Positions 34,183-45,244 are shown, counted from the first letter of the stretch. The stretch is 64,000 nt of DNA from Sorex araneus (GCF_027595985.1 NC_073313.1:219172066-219236065); one strand, 5' to 3'. Translations and numbers: made by a program. Notes: generated from the sequence alone by a model not told the origin.

Positions 34183-34347
34183 TGCTTTTTGGGTCACACC
34201 CAGCAATGCTCAGGGGTTACTCCTGGCTCTGCACTCAGGAATTACTCCTGGCGGTGCTCAGGAGACCATATGGGATGCTGGGAATCGAACCCGGGTCTGC
34301 CTCGTGCAAGGCAAATGCCCTACCCACTTTGCTATTGCTCCAACCCC
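34183..34347 (-). mobile_element. Near-consensus SOR-type SINE inside a TA microsatellite
   Basis: 'gctttttgggtcacacccagcaatgctcaggggttactcctggctctgcactcaggaattactcctggcgg' to 'gctattgctccaacccc' with a perfect box B complement 'gggaatcgaaccc'. TA repeat continues on both sides, so the insertion split the array. Confidence 0.96.
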
Positions 34348-34348
34348 A

Positions 34349-34434
34349 TATATACATATATTTAACATAGAAAATATAAATCTATATTATGTGTATCTAT
34401 GTGTATATATATATGTATATATATATATACATAT

Positions 34435-34495
<61 letters not shown>
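34349..34495. repeat. TA-rich and (GT)n microsatellite
   Basis: TA/TATG runs, then an uninterrupted (GT) run of about 28 units at 34437-34493. The plus-strand frame over it (to 192 codons) is an artefact. Confidence 0.96.
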
Positions 34496-34534
34496 ATCCA
34501 GTACCTCCTTGGAAATCTACCTTCTTTAAGCAAA

Positions 34535-34740
34535 TATACAGATAGCTCAAAAGACTGCAATTCATTCCTGGCATGCTTGAGTTTTATGTCCAAAAACTAC
34601 ATGATCCCCTAAACACTGGAAGGGAGGTCGAGGGGCCTAAAGCCCCATGCAGTCTGACAGCACTGCATCATAGAGTCCAAACATCAAATTACCAGGATTT
34701 ATTCCGGACTGGTGATACTTGGGTACTATGTCTCTCCCAA
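34535..34740 (+). mobile_element. Possible old SINE remnant
   Basis: 'cagatagctcaaaagactgcaattcattcctggcatgc' and 'aaactacatgatcccctaaacactgg' echo the SINE order. Weak. Confidence 0.27.
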
Positions 34741-34759
34741 TAAATGATCCATGAGTCTC

Positions 34760-35322
34760 TTTTTGAGAAGAAATTCATTCAGAATGAAAGATTTTTTCAG
34801 GTTTGAAAAATAAGAGAATACTTTGAATTACACAAATGTAATAGAATAGCCAAGAGTTAAAAAGCTAAAAACAGAATTTGGACAGATTTCTAAAGAGATT
34901 AAAAATAGTCATTTTAGTGATACCATTGTTAGCAAAAAGATATAAATATTCACATGTAAATTTCAGGGACTCAGTATTACTATTTAACAATGTTAAACAT
35001 ATTTTTATAAAATTTTAGGTGTGTTACATAAATATTTGTAATTAAGTTCAATTTCTTTCAAAATAAGTATATGGATATTTGTGTACACATACATGTACAC
35101 ATATATACACACATACACACATACAAAACATATTATACACCAGGTCATAGACTTAACTCTCTATACATCCATGAAATTTTTATCTTTACCCTGCCAGTGA
35201 CTAGCTACTGGTAAAATAATACAATGAATATTGGCATATAATCCTGGAAAAACATGGAGTTTTGTAATAATGAATATTTCATAATAATAAATTTGATAAC
35301 AACCTCTTGTAAGTTGAGGATA
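34760..35322. other. AT-rich unassigned sequence
   Basis: Contains a short ACAC/ATAC simple repeat at 35084-35127; nothing else recognised. Confidence 0.4.
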
Positions 35323-35337
35323 TTAAAATTTACTTTT

Positions 35338-35503
35338 TTTTTTTTTTTTTTGCTTTTTGGGTCACACAAGGGATCACTCCTGGCTGTGCACTCAGGAATT
35401 ATCCCTGGCGGTGCTCAGGGGACCATATGGGATGCTAGGAATAGATCCTGGGTCGGCCACGTGCAAGCAAACATCTTACCCGTTGTGCTATCACTCCAGC
35501 CCC
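35338..35503 (-). mobile_element. SOR-type SINE, short form, with TSD
   Basis: T run, 'gctttttgggtcacac', an internal deletion ('cacacaagggatcactcc'), then 'ggtgctcaggggaccatatggg' and 'gctatcactccagcccc'. TSD 'taaaatttactttt' (35324-35337) and 'taaaattaactttt' (35504-35517). Confidence 0.95.
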
Positions 35504-35519
35504 TAAAATTAACTTTTTA

Positions 35520-36312
35520 TTCTTACTACAATGACCCTTTTTATCTGACACCTAGACAATTATTCTTCAAAAATGGAAAACTAAGTTCTTACATGGGAAA
35601 ATTGCTTCTAAATTCAGGATATAATTTATTGTGAATATATTTATCATATACTCTAATATAAATTTGATTTAAGTTTATAGATCATAATACTATTAAGAGA
35701 AAGAAAGTAAGTACATGTTTTAAAAGTCAACACATCCTGTTACATACTCGATTTACTCTACTGTTCTGTAGCAGTTCCATAGCATACACTTGACTCCTAG
35801 AGGGATGATACTTGGTGTGAACTCAGTGTGTTGTCTGAAAAGTCACAGACAATTTAACATTTTCAAAATACATTGCTTCTACTGTTACTATAAAAATGTA
35901 AATTAAATTTCCCACAGGGATTTATAAGTGCTAGATTATGACATATAAAAATACATTTTATAAAAGATAGACTACAGTAATAACAATTAAATTTCAACTT
36001 GATTACAACAGATGTAGTAAAGATACTAAAAAATTTAAATTAGTCTGAGATTCATAATAATGATCTATAGCAATATATGAAACATTTTCAGATAACATCT
36101 GTAAATAAAGAATAAACCCTTAGTGGCTGAAATATTGTAGCTTATTTTTGTCAATATCATTCCAAACACTAAACTTCACTCAGTGTTCGTTTGAGTTTAT
36201 AGCTGGGAAAAGAAATGGAAAAATTGGTAAACATACATTTTTAATTTTGGAAGAAACTACTTAAACATTAGCATGATTTAAAAAATTTTTGAAACAGTAT
36301 GAGCTTATTCAA
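35520..36312. other. AT-rich unassigned sequence
   Basis: Nothing recognised. Confidence 0.4.
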
Positions 36313-36315
36313 TAC

Positions 36316-37915
36316 CATCACTTGTATCACTTGTATCACTTATCTGGTTGTTCATCAAGTTGCTCAAGCGGGCATCTGTAACGTCACCATTCATCCCTGT
36401 CGCATGCTAATGTAGCCCAATGGTGTCTGCTCCTTCCTGAATACGAAGAGCCTCAACATTTAATTCAAAGTTTTGACAAAGAAGTCTGATCATCTTGTAG
36501 GTGGGAGGCCAGGCATTCTTTTGACATCCCGTGGAATTCAGTTGGCAACAACTCTAGTCCAGTGGTCATCTCTAAATCTCATTACGTGTCTGGCCATCTG
36601 ATTTTTGATGCCATGGCAAATGAGACAGCATCCCTAATTCTTGATTGTTGACGGAGGTCGGAACTCCAGATTTCTTCTTTCACTTGAGTGAAACATGATA
36701 TTCCAATTCCAATTATAGCTCTTTCAATTCCTCTTTGGGATACCTGAATAGTGTTCTCGTCCTGTTTTTGTAGGGCCCAGGTCTCTGAGGCATATATTTG
36801 TACAGGAAGAATGGTGGAGTCGAAAAGATGTGCCTGGAGCCAGAGGTTCTTCATCCTCTTAACCACTTCTTTGACACTCTTGAAGGCATCCCATGCTGCT
36901 TTCTTCTCCTTGTGCAGTTCAGGTGCCAGGTCGTTTATCATGTTGAGTTCTCGACCCAGGTACACATAACTGCTGCATACGGAGATGTTTGTTCTGTTGA
37001 GGACAAATGGAACATTAGGAACTACTCCATTTCTTATGAACATTGTGTTTGTGAGATTCAGTAGCAGTCCAACTTTTCCACACTTGTGGTCGAAGTCTGC
37101 TAGGATTCGTGCCACTTGGCTGATATTTGGTGTTATTAGAGCGATGTCACAGCGAAGCAGAAGTGGTGTTGTTGCCGACTGTCTATCTTTCCATTCCTTC
37201 CCATTCCAGTCATTGCATAATGTTCTCGAAAATGTCACTGAAGAGTTTTGGTGAAATGTTGTCATCCTGCCAAAACCCTCTCTTTACGTCTATGATGGCT
37301 TCTATGTAGAATGATGAGATCCTGGTGGTGAATCCATAATCCAGCTCATGGAGGATCCTGGTGTACTGAGTTTGAATGCGTATTTGGCTAGTGCTTCGAT
37401 GACTGCTTCAGTCTCAACAGAATCAAAGGCCTTCTTTAAGTCGATGAATGTTAGACAGAGCAGCATCTTGAACTCTCATGAAACCTCACTGAGATTTGTC
37501 ACCATGTGGAAATGGTCGATCTTGCTGAATCCTTTTTGGAACCTGGCTTGCTCTCACGGTTGTCCTTTGTCTAGTGTTCTGCCAATCCTATTCAGGATGA
37601 CTCAAGTGAATAACTTATAGACGACAGACAACAGGCAGCTTGTGTGATAGTTGGCAATGTTGTGGATGTCTCCCTTTTTGTACAACAGAACAGTCCTGCT
37701 AATTTTCCATTGGAACAGAATGTTGCATTCAGACAGGTAGCATGTGAAGAGCTAAGCCAGTATATTCACGAGTACTAGTGGCAGATTCTTCAGGTGTTCG
37801 GTTCTGACTTTGTCTGGACTGGGTATGACACGCTTCTTTACTGATGAAATGGTGTGTTGGATTTTGGAAGGGAGGACTTTGGGAACAACATAACCATCCT
37901 GAAGAACTTAATATG
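36316..37915 (-). mobile_element. 5'-truncated RTE-type LINE, nematode RTE-like, decayed
   Basis: Read on the minus strand it encodes, with frame breaks, the RT and C-terminal part of an RTE-clade protein. Order: 'LYKKGDIHNIANYHTSCLLS' (37625-37690), 'FIDLKKAFDSVETEAV' (RT motif A, about 37390-37445), 'ISPKLFSDIFENIM' (after motif B, about 37210-37255), then 'LRCDIALITPNISQVARIL' where the FADD box should be. Next come 'TNISVCSSYVYLGRELNM', 'IYASETWALQKQDEN', 'RQQSRIRDAVSFAMASKIRW' and, after a frameshift, a WAGHVMR-like segment. The end is 'HWATLACDRDEW' and 'RYRCPLEQLDEQPDK' followed by a stop and a short 'gatacaagt' tandem tail at 36316-36340. The APE endonuclease domain is absent. These motifs are, from memory, those of RTE elements common in strongylid nematodes and of the shrew RTE reported as horizontally transferred. 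BovB is a different RTE lineage. Confidence 0.9.
36582..37265 (-). pseudogene. Longest surviving open stretch of the RTE reverse transcriptase ORF
   Basis: 227 codons with no stop, but not a functional gene. Its first 25-30 residues are out of the ancestral frame. The catalytic [FY]ADD box at about 37133-37165 is reduced to R-C-D by a 6-bp loss, and the frame runs into a stop after '...KIRWPDT'. The later C-terminal part (to 36345) continues in another frame. It is the decayed remnant of the RTE protein, which would have nicked DNA and reverse-transcribed its own RNA. Confidence 0.85.
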
Positions 37916-37929
37916 TGGCAGGTGGTAGT

Positions 37930-38400
37930 TAGAAATATAGAATATTAATATTAATATGATAATATTAATATAAATTAATACAAATAATATTAAATATTAT
38001 TAAATATTTATATTTAATATTATAATAATAATTTAAATAATATTATTATAAACATTTTATATTATTAAAATGATATTAAATAATATTATTTAATATTATG
38101 ATTATTGTGGACATTATTATTATTTAATATTTATAATATTTATATAATTAATATGTTATATAATTATATAGTATAATTATATTATTATAATTTATAATAA
38201 TTTCAATTATTAAATATTTATTATCATTATTAATGATTTATTATTAATAATTATTGATGTTAAATATATTAAATATATAATATATTGTATATTTAATATA
38301 ATATAATGATTATTAAATAATATTATAATTAATATTTATATTAATATTTTAATATTATTAAATATAAATATTTAATATTTGTATTAAATAATAATAAATC
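37930..38400. repeat. AT-only low-complexity tract
   Basis: About 470 bp of interlaced 'aatatt', 'ttaaata' and 'taataa' words with almost no G or C. It directly follows the truncated 5' end of the RTE copy. Confidence 0.95.
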
Positions 38401-38404
38401 AGTT

Positions 38405-39712
38405 CATAAGTACTATATGCTGGTTATTCTTTAAATCCTATAACTAAAATACTTGACTCAAATATTATTTTTTAAAGTAATGTAGGAATGGGTATGGTAT
38501 CAATAATGGACTTTATGTGCAATTAGTAAAGAGTACAATTTCCAGATTTAAACTATTACAGATATAATAATGCAATATTTTATTACAGGTAGAGTAATTA
38601 CTTATATGAATTTTGTTACCTATTTTTTCAATAAAGAATAAAACAAAAAAACGAAAGAAAACCCACACCTATAAACAACACCTCACTCCTTCTTCCCAAC
38701 TTGTAATATTGAATGAGGGTATCAAATATATTGGAGAATCCCATAGCTGAAGATAAAAAAGCAAAAAAATATCTGTTCGTTGATTTGTTGTAGAGAATAT
38801 ACCTCATCATAAAACTGAGACAGTCTATGGGCAATGGATTAAGCTGAGGAACTCAACTAAGAATTTTTTAATTTGCTAAAATTAAGAATTAACATGTCTT
38901 CACATTTCCCCCTTAGTAAAAAATAAGTTTCTGTTAGAAACCAAGACTTCTATTCTGTAAGAATATAAAATTATATTCTAAATATAATTTAGAATAAAAA
39001 ATAGAAAAATATTTACAGGATGCTGTCTGGGAATAATATGGAGTCTAATCTTATTTCTACCTTTTGCTTGGAAAATCTGAGCATCCTAATAAGAGGGTAA
39101 AAGCCATATACATCAGTCATTGGTTGAGTGAATATAACAAATTCTGAAATCCATGACCCTGTAAACTTCTTCCTGAATTGCCAGCCTAGTGTAGGTCCCA
39201 TTTTGGTACTATTAGATTAACTATGTCCAGGAAATACAATACACAGAAACAACTGTGGACCTTTAGTTGTGACTCATTGTTACACCATCCTCACAATGAA
39301 ATCAAGTATCTTATTGAGGAATGTAGAATGTCTTGATGGTTCATAAAGCCATCTCTAAAGTCCTCAGACAGTGAAGTAAGAAGAGGCATTCTAGGCAGAA
39401 AAGGCAAAACTGTATGTGAAATAGATGCCAGATCCATTAAATAAAACCGTGCAGCCCCCTACAATGTGGGAAGAGATAAAATATAATTCAACTGCAACCA
39501 AATGCTCACTTAGCAATCATTGCCATTTAGGAACCAGAAGAACTGGTTAATAGTTGGAAACTACCACAAGTCTATTGGGGTGGAAGTAGTTAAGATAGAA
39601 GAGTCCAGTTTGACAGCAAAAGTTGGAAATGATCATTCTGGACAAGAACTGAGTGTTGAAAATTGGTAAAGAGATATATACATGATAACCTTTGAGCATC
39701 TGTATTGCAAAC
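38405..39712. other. AT-rich sequence without a recognised feature
   Basis: Nothing recognised; frames of 62-68 codons have no recognisable domain. Confidence 0.4.
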
Positions 39713-39715
39713 CAT

Positions 39716-39956
39716 TAAGGCCTAAAATGAGACAGAACAAAAGAGAGAGAGAGACAGAGAGAGAGAATAGAGTTGACTGCCATATAGGGAGGCTGGGGTA
39801 GGGGTAATTGATGGGGGGGGGGTGTCTGTGGACATTGGTGTTGGGAGATTACACTGGTGGAGGAAAGGATGGTAGGTCGGACATTGTATGACTGAAACCC
39901 AATCATGAACAGCTTTGTAGTGCTCCATCTCACTGTTATTCAATTAAAAAAAAAAA
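39716..39956 (+). mobile_element. L1-type 3' tail retroposon
   Basis: Contains 'gagagagagacagagagagag', a G-rich tract with a ten-G run (39812-39822), 'ggacattggtgttgggaga', 'actggtggagg', 'ggacattgtatgactgaaacccaatcatgaacagctttgtag' and 'tcaattaaaaaaaaaaa'. It is closest in type to the tail of the element at 7738-8730 (both 'attcaa(t)aaa' ends). Confidence 0.67.
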
Positions 39957-40026
39957 GACTTGGTGACATATAAAGAATTCAGTGTCATGCTTCATTGCAG
40001 GGGCACTCTGTATTTAGCTAGCAGCA

Positions 40027-40093
40027 TTGTACTGACCTTGAGGAGAGAGATTTCATATTGTTGTACTGACCTTGAGGAAAGAGATTTCATATT
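40027..40093. repeat. 34-bp tandem duplication
   Basis: 'ttgtactgaccttgaggaga...' at 40027-40059 and again at 40061-40093 with one change. Confidence 0.92.
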
Positions 40094-40900
40094 TCTCCTC
40101 AAGAGCAATTGCTGTGTGTTTAGATGCTCTGAAAATGACTCAAAACTCATATCCTAAAAAAATAAATTAAAAAATAAATCATGCTATTTTCTTAAGATCT
40201 TTTTAATAATTAAAAACATTTTTTATTGGACAATGTTATCAATGTTATGTTAACTCACTCCATAGTCACTTTAATTGAAGATTTTCTTTATTTTGAGCTA
40301 AAATTTGGCTGCCTCAGAGATAAACCAGATATCTTTCTTGGAGATGGAAACATTTAAAGCAAAAAAAAATATCTGGTAAAATTGCATTGTAATTAACATA
40401 AGCCCCATTTCTTTGCCAAATTCTCTTGATAGAAATAACTAGTTAGAAGATTCAACACAGTGTTAGGAATAGTGAAAATAAAACTTCTTGCTTAATGGGA
40501 ACAGTGTAAAAAAAGTCAGTGTGGAAGAGGAAAGGTTAGATAGCTCTTTATCTATACTCATATGAAATACAAGTGCAATATATACATACATATAATATAT
40601 ACACTAAAGCTATATTGAGCATAATAAAGGTATATTGAGCATAATAAAGGTATATTATGCACAGTAAATAAATCATACATCAAGGTCATTCAATAAAGTG
40701 TTAATACTGAAGCACACTAATTGTTATATCAAAATTTTAACTATTCATTTTCTATTTATTTCTTCTTCCACAAAGATAGCAGAAATGTTTTTTGACATTC
40801 AAGGTCTATTTACTATCCCCTATTAGTAGATTTTTAATTTCTGCTAGCATGATGTTGATGTACATGAATGGGTATTTTTCCTAATTATTTTAGATAAACT
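40094..40900. other. AT-rich sequence with a 20-bp tandem triplet
   Basis: At 40606-40665 the unit 'aaaggtatattgagcataat' is present three times, the third diverged. The rest is unassigned. Confidence 0.55.
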
Positions 40901-40904
40901 GTTC

Positions 40905-41072
40905 CCAACAGTGCTGAGATACGGGACAGAAGCCCTCCCAGCAATGTTACAACCTGCTATGAGGAGAGCAATCCCTCTCAGTGCTCAGGAGCCACTAGGT
41001 ATCAGTGATCCAACCCAGGCCTTCACACATGTCAGGCAAGCTTTCTATTACTTTTAAATATATTCCTAACCC
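40905..41072 (-). mobile_element. Old SOR-type SINE
   Basis: 'tctcagtgctcaggagccactaggtatcagtgatccaacccaggccttcacacatgtcaggcaagc' retains the reverse order of body and box B. Confidence 0.5.
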
Positions 41073-41074
41073 TT

Positions 41075-41758
41075 GAGCTAATTTCAAGAAAATAGCTCAT
41101 TAATTTGAGAAAATAAAGGGCATATTTTAGTATTTATAATTAATATTTTACAATTAAATTCATTTTAATTATCCAATAAAGGGAACTGTTCTTCAGAAAA
41201 AGTATCTTACTGCATTATTATCAACAACTGAAAATTATAATTTATATGTTATTTTAGTCCTTTATTTTGGTTTATTTTCTCTTAGAAATAACAAGATTAT
41301 TATTCACATATATGCATTTTATTTGAAGTTATAAAACTCAGATATGCATTTGGAATATTTATGTGACTCTGTTTTCTATCTGGGCTATTAAAATTTACTC
41401 TGAACTTAGCAAGTGTTTCTAACCCGCTTTTTATGGTATGATGCTTTAAAACTTTAGTAAATTAGATATGAAAGTGGTAAAAATTGGGAACCTGGGTTTG
41501 GGGAAAAAAGGAGCTAGAGCAAAGGGTGTTTTTAAATTAAAACTAAATATTTTAAATTAAAAGAAACATTTAGAATGAGATGTTAAAATGAATAGGAACC
41601 AGCAATACTGCAATATTTGAATAGAGAAGCAAAATGGTATTATTTCTAGGAAAATACTGTACTAAGTTATTACCAGTCTTCTGCAATGCATAAATACACA
41701 AATTGAATATGCAAACCTCAACAAGATGCAAAGTGAGATATAAACTTGCTATAATAGT
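41075..41758. other. AT-rich unassigned sequence
   Basis: Nothing recognised. Confidence 0.4.
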
Positions 41759-41761
41759 TTG

Positions 41762-41996
41762 TAGCACTGTAGCACTGTCATCCCGCTGTTCATCGATTTG
41801 CTCGAGAGGGCACCAGTAGCGGCTCCACTGTGGGACTTGTTACTGTTTTTGGAGTATCAAATATGCCACAGGTAGCTTGCCAGGCTCTGCCGTGCAGGCG
41901 GGATAATCTTGGTAGCTTTCTGGGTTCTCTGAGAGGGGTGGGGGAATCAAACCCGAGTCAGCCATATGCAAGGCAAATGCCCTACCCACTGTGCTA
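41762..41996 (-). mobile_element. Long SOR-type SINE with RTE-derived tail
   Basis: Tail complement 'gtagcactgtagcactgtcatcccgctg', body 'gccacaggtagcttgccaggctctgccgtgcaggcggga', box B complement 'ggaatcaaacccg', ending 'ccactgtgctatgaa' so the last head bases are missing. No clear TSD found. Confidence 0.9.
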
Positions 41997-41999
41997 TGA

Positions 42000-43128
42000 A
42001 ACTCTAAAAAGAGGTAATGCTTATTCTGTCAAATAATTAATATTGTCATTGCAGAAACAAATCATATGATATCATGAATTTGCTACCTATGATATGCATC
42101 TGGTTTCTATATGCATCCTACTATAAGAATCTGGTCCCATAGTTTTGCTACCTTTATGCATCATTAAAGACTAGTTCTCAAATCCCAATTTTTAAATTGA
42201 CAGCTGTGCACTCTACATCATGAACTAAGCATCTATTATACATATCAAACTTACTGTATTCTGAAGCTCTTACTACCATGTTTACCACAAAGACTCAATG
42301 AAAAAAATTTTTCATATGGTCTGGCAAGAAGTTTTGATACCATCCTTGACTCTGACTTTTCTTATACTCTATGTCAAATCCACTGGCTTAACCATACATA
42401 ACTTCAGCCAAAGTCTTATCTTGTCTGCTCACCTTCATACCTTTCATTGTCTAGCCCACCTGTTTCATTTAAATGCAAAATAGTACCCTCACATTCTGCC
42501 CTGTGCAATGTTTTCCTCTACTGCACTCAGTTCATTTTAAAAAGAAAATAATTTTAAACATGCCAATTCCATTTTTATTTTATTTAAATTCAAACATAAA
42601 ATACATTTCAAGAAATCACCCTGTTTAGTTCTGTGCCACATTACACCTTATATTCTATCTTCCATTCATATTGCCTCTTAGTATGCCAGATATGCTATAA
42701 CAAGTGAATTTTAGTTGTTTAGAGGAAACTTTAGCTGTCTCATCTATCTACAACACAATAGCTCAGTTACCTATATAAAAGTACCACTTTTTGTCCAAGT
42801 TGTTTCTCAGCTCCCACATTAATAATCAATTTTACATTTGCTGCAATATTTAATGTTTTATTTGGCAACATGTTACTTCACATAGTTCCAAGCCTTATTC
42901 TCTGTTCTATTATTTTCTTCCACAAAACTTATCTTATTTAAGAAAACTACATTGTTGTTACTTTCATTGCTTGTAATCTGCCTCTCATTAAATTGTAAAC
43001 TAGCATGGCAAGAATTTTGTGTGATTTGATAACTACATTTGATTCCAGGTGACTAAATTTGAATATTTGTATCTGTAACTAAATTTGTATGTTTGTATTT
43101 TGGTACAAAGGTATTTATAGTGTGCATA
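42000..43128. other. AT-rich sequence without a recognised feature
   Basis: Nothing recognised. Confidence 0.4.
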
Positions 43129-43130
43129 AA

Positions 43131-43303
43131 GTTTTTTTAATTTAATTTTTATTTATTTTTATTTTTTTATTAGTGAATCACTATGAGATACAGTTACAGA
43201 TTTACATATTTTCGTGCTTGTGTTTCAGTCATACAATGCTTGGGTATCCATCCCTCCACCAGTGCCCATTCTCCACTACCGATGATCCCAATATCCCTCC
43301 CAA
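43131..43303 (-). mobile_element. L1-type 3' tail, short truncated copy
   Basis: Starts at the A-tail complement (T-rich), then 'ttagtgaatcactatgagatacagttacag', 'tttcgtgcttgtgtttcagtcatacaatgc' and 'ccctccaccagtgcccattctcc', ending near 'aatatccctccc'. Nearly the same as 62690-62830. Confidence 0.75.
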
Positions 43304-43498
43304 GATAGAAATTGTTTTTTAAAAGTTAGAAAATAGTTTATAATGAAGAAATTCACATTTAGGTAATGAAGATGAACTCTGTATAGCAACATCTCAATTG
43401 GTATCCGTAATAAAAATTATTATGATACCTTGACTTTTCTCCATTATAGTTTATTGAATTAATTTTTTTTAAAAAAAATAGATAAATTACTATTACAT

Positions 43499-44492
43499 TT
43501 ATCACTGTATCACTGTCATCCCCTTGTTTGTCGATTTACTCGAGCAAGCACCAGTAATGTCTCAATTACACTCAGCCTGAGATTTTAGCAGCCTCTCCTT
43601 GCTCGTCTTTCCCAACTATTGGAGGCTTTTTCAGGATCAGGGGAATGAGACCTATCGTTATTGTTTTTGGCATATAGAATTTGCCACGGGTAGCTTGCCA
43701 GGCTCTGCTGTGTGGGCGGGATACTCTTGGTAGCTTGCCGGGCTCGCCAAGAGGTATGTATATATCTGTTATTATATTTGGGATATGAATACTCCACGGG
43801 GAGCTTGCTAGACTCTCCCATGCGGGCAATAGACTCTCGGTAGCTTCTCAGGTTCTCCATGAGGGAGAACTAGGCTACTAGATGTCTCGTGGCCGAATTG
43901 TGGCCGCTCACTTCCAGGAGCCTGGTTTTATAGTCTCTGGATGTTGGCTATTGATGGGATTACACGGCATAGGGGGGCAGTTTCTGGGTATGACTGCCAA
44001 GCTACTGGAAAATGGGGGGTCTGGGTGGAAGAGGCCCAGTCCCAATCCGAGCAGTCTTGAAGATTTTGTTCCCTGGTCTCACACACCTGGTTCCTCTGCC
44101 AGTTCCTTCATGCATGAGGCTCATCCGAACGTGTGGAGAGTGGCCTTGAGCATGGCTGTGACTGGGTTCTGGAGGTCTTCAACTGTTGAGGCTCTGCTCA
44201 GGGTGGAGGGGCTGGGGGTTGGCGGCCGTTCACTGAGTCAAGATGCTGTGGAATCTGATGCCTCTTCATCAGATTACCCAGAGGACCATAAGTACTGCTT
44301 CCCGCAGACAGTTTGAAAATAAGGTTCCTGAGAAACAGAAGCTGTTTCAGTAGGATAATGGAATTCCAGTGCATCTAAAGGGTGCGGTGTCTGATGCCCT
44401 CCTGTATAGAGCCACTACGATTCTTACAGTTGGTAGAACAGCATATGCCATACATCAGCTGTTATGGCTTCGTTTCCCAGGAAGCAGGATTG
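43499..44492 (-). mobile_element. Longest non-autonomous RTE-derived element, TSD-bounded (994 bp)
   Basis: Perfect 10-bp TSD 'actattacat' (43489-43498 and 44493-44502). Order on the minus strand: a 5' module (44492 down to about 44213) not seen elsewhere in the window; the module shared with 6480-6672 (44212-44023); 'ccgtgtaatcccatcaatag' and 'agagactataaaaccagg' shared with 3038-3120; two rounds of the 'gagaacctgagaagctacc...gcaagct' body; the 'gtctcattcccctgatcctgaaaa' segment; and the RTE C-terminal tail with repeated 'acagtgat'. It carries no RT codons apart from that tail. The 144-codon plus-strand frame at 43882 is a shadow. Confidence 0.8.
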
Positions 44493-44504
44493 ACTATTAC
44501 ATGT

Positions 44505-45240
44505 ATACAAGATTTAATTTTACCACATTAATTTACAATATTCGCAAAACTCAGAAAACAATTATTTTTCCCAGTTTATACTAAGAAATGACAAAATCTG
44601 AGTCATCATTTTTATTTTTAACTGTAAAACTATTAAACATTGAAAAGTATGTATTTACATTCCTGCTTGCTTTAAATAACTAATAATGTGTTCTGCAACC
44701 CCAAAACAACCTTTATTTTTTGAGATTTTTCGCAGACACAAATATTTAATACCTGTTTCTTGCTTGTTTTTCTCTGCCTTTTTTTTTGTCTCAGTAAACT
44801 AAAAACAATCCTGGACTTTTCTTACTGTTGATAAGAAAAAAAATGCAGACCTAAATCACACAGAGAAGATGACATTGCAGTCCTGTGTCACATCTTGATT
44901 TATATATGCTAGAATCCCAGAAAAATTATATTATTCTGTATATAAAGGGTTCTTTCCAGTACTGAGGGATATGCCTCACTGAACTCAAAAGACTTCCAAG
45001 AATTCCGACTCTTAATCATCTCATCAAGATGCAATAATAGAGTAGAAATTATCTATAAATAATGAGTTTGATTTTTATGAATAAGGAATAAATATAAGAA
45101 AAATTTAGTAAAGACCCCTCAGTTATTTGTATTTTAGTAAAGATCTCTCATTTATTTATTACTATATAATTATATCATTTTTATATTATTATTTACATAT
45201 GTTACTATATAAATAATATTATTTATATTCTTGAAGACAT
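44505..45240. other. AT-rich unassigned sequence
   Basis: Nothing recognised. Confidence 0.4.
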
Positions 45241-45244
45241 AGTT

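Noticed and set aside
34034..34612. 192-codon plus-strand frame
   Set aside because: Runs through TA repeat, a reverse SINE and the GT array; no coding signal of its own.
36582..37265. A host gene or an active reverse transcriptase
   Set aside because: The catalytic box is damaged, the frame is broken on both sides, and the sequence is clearly RTE-derived.
43882..44316. 144-codon plus-strand frame
   Set aside because: Lies antisense to the RTE-derived element; the corresponding sequence in the 6365-6735 copy is broken.
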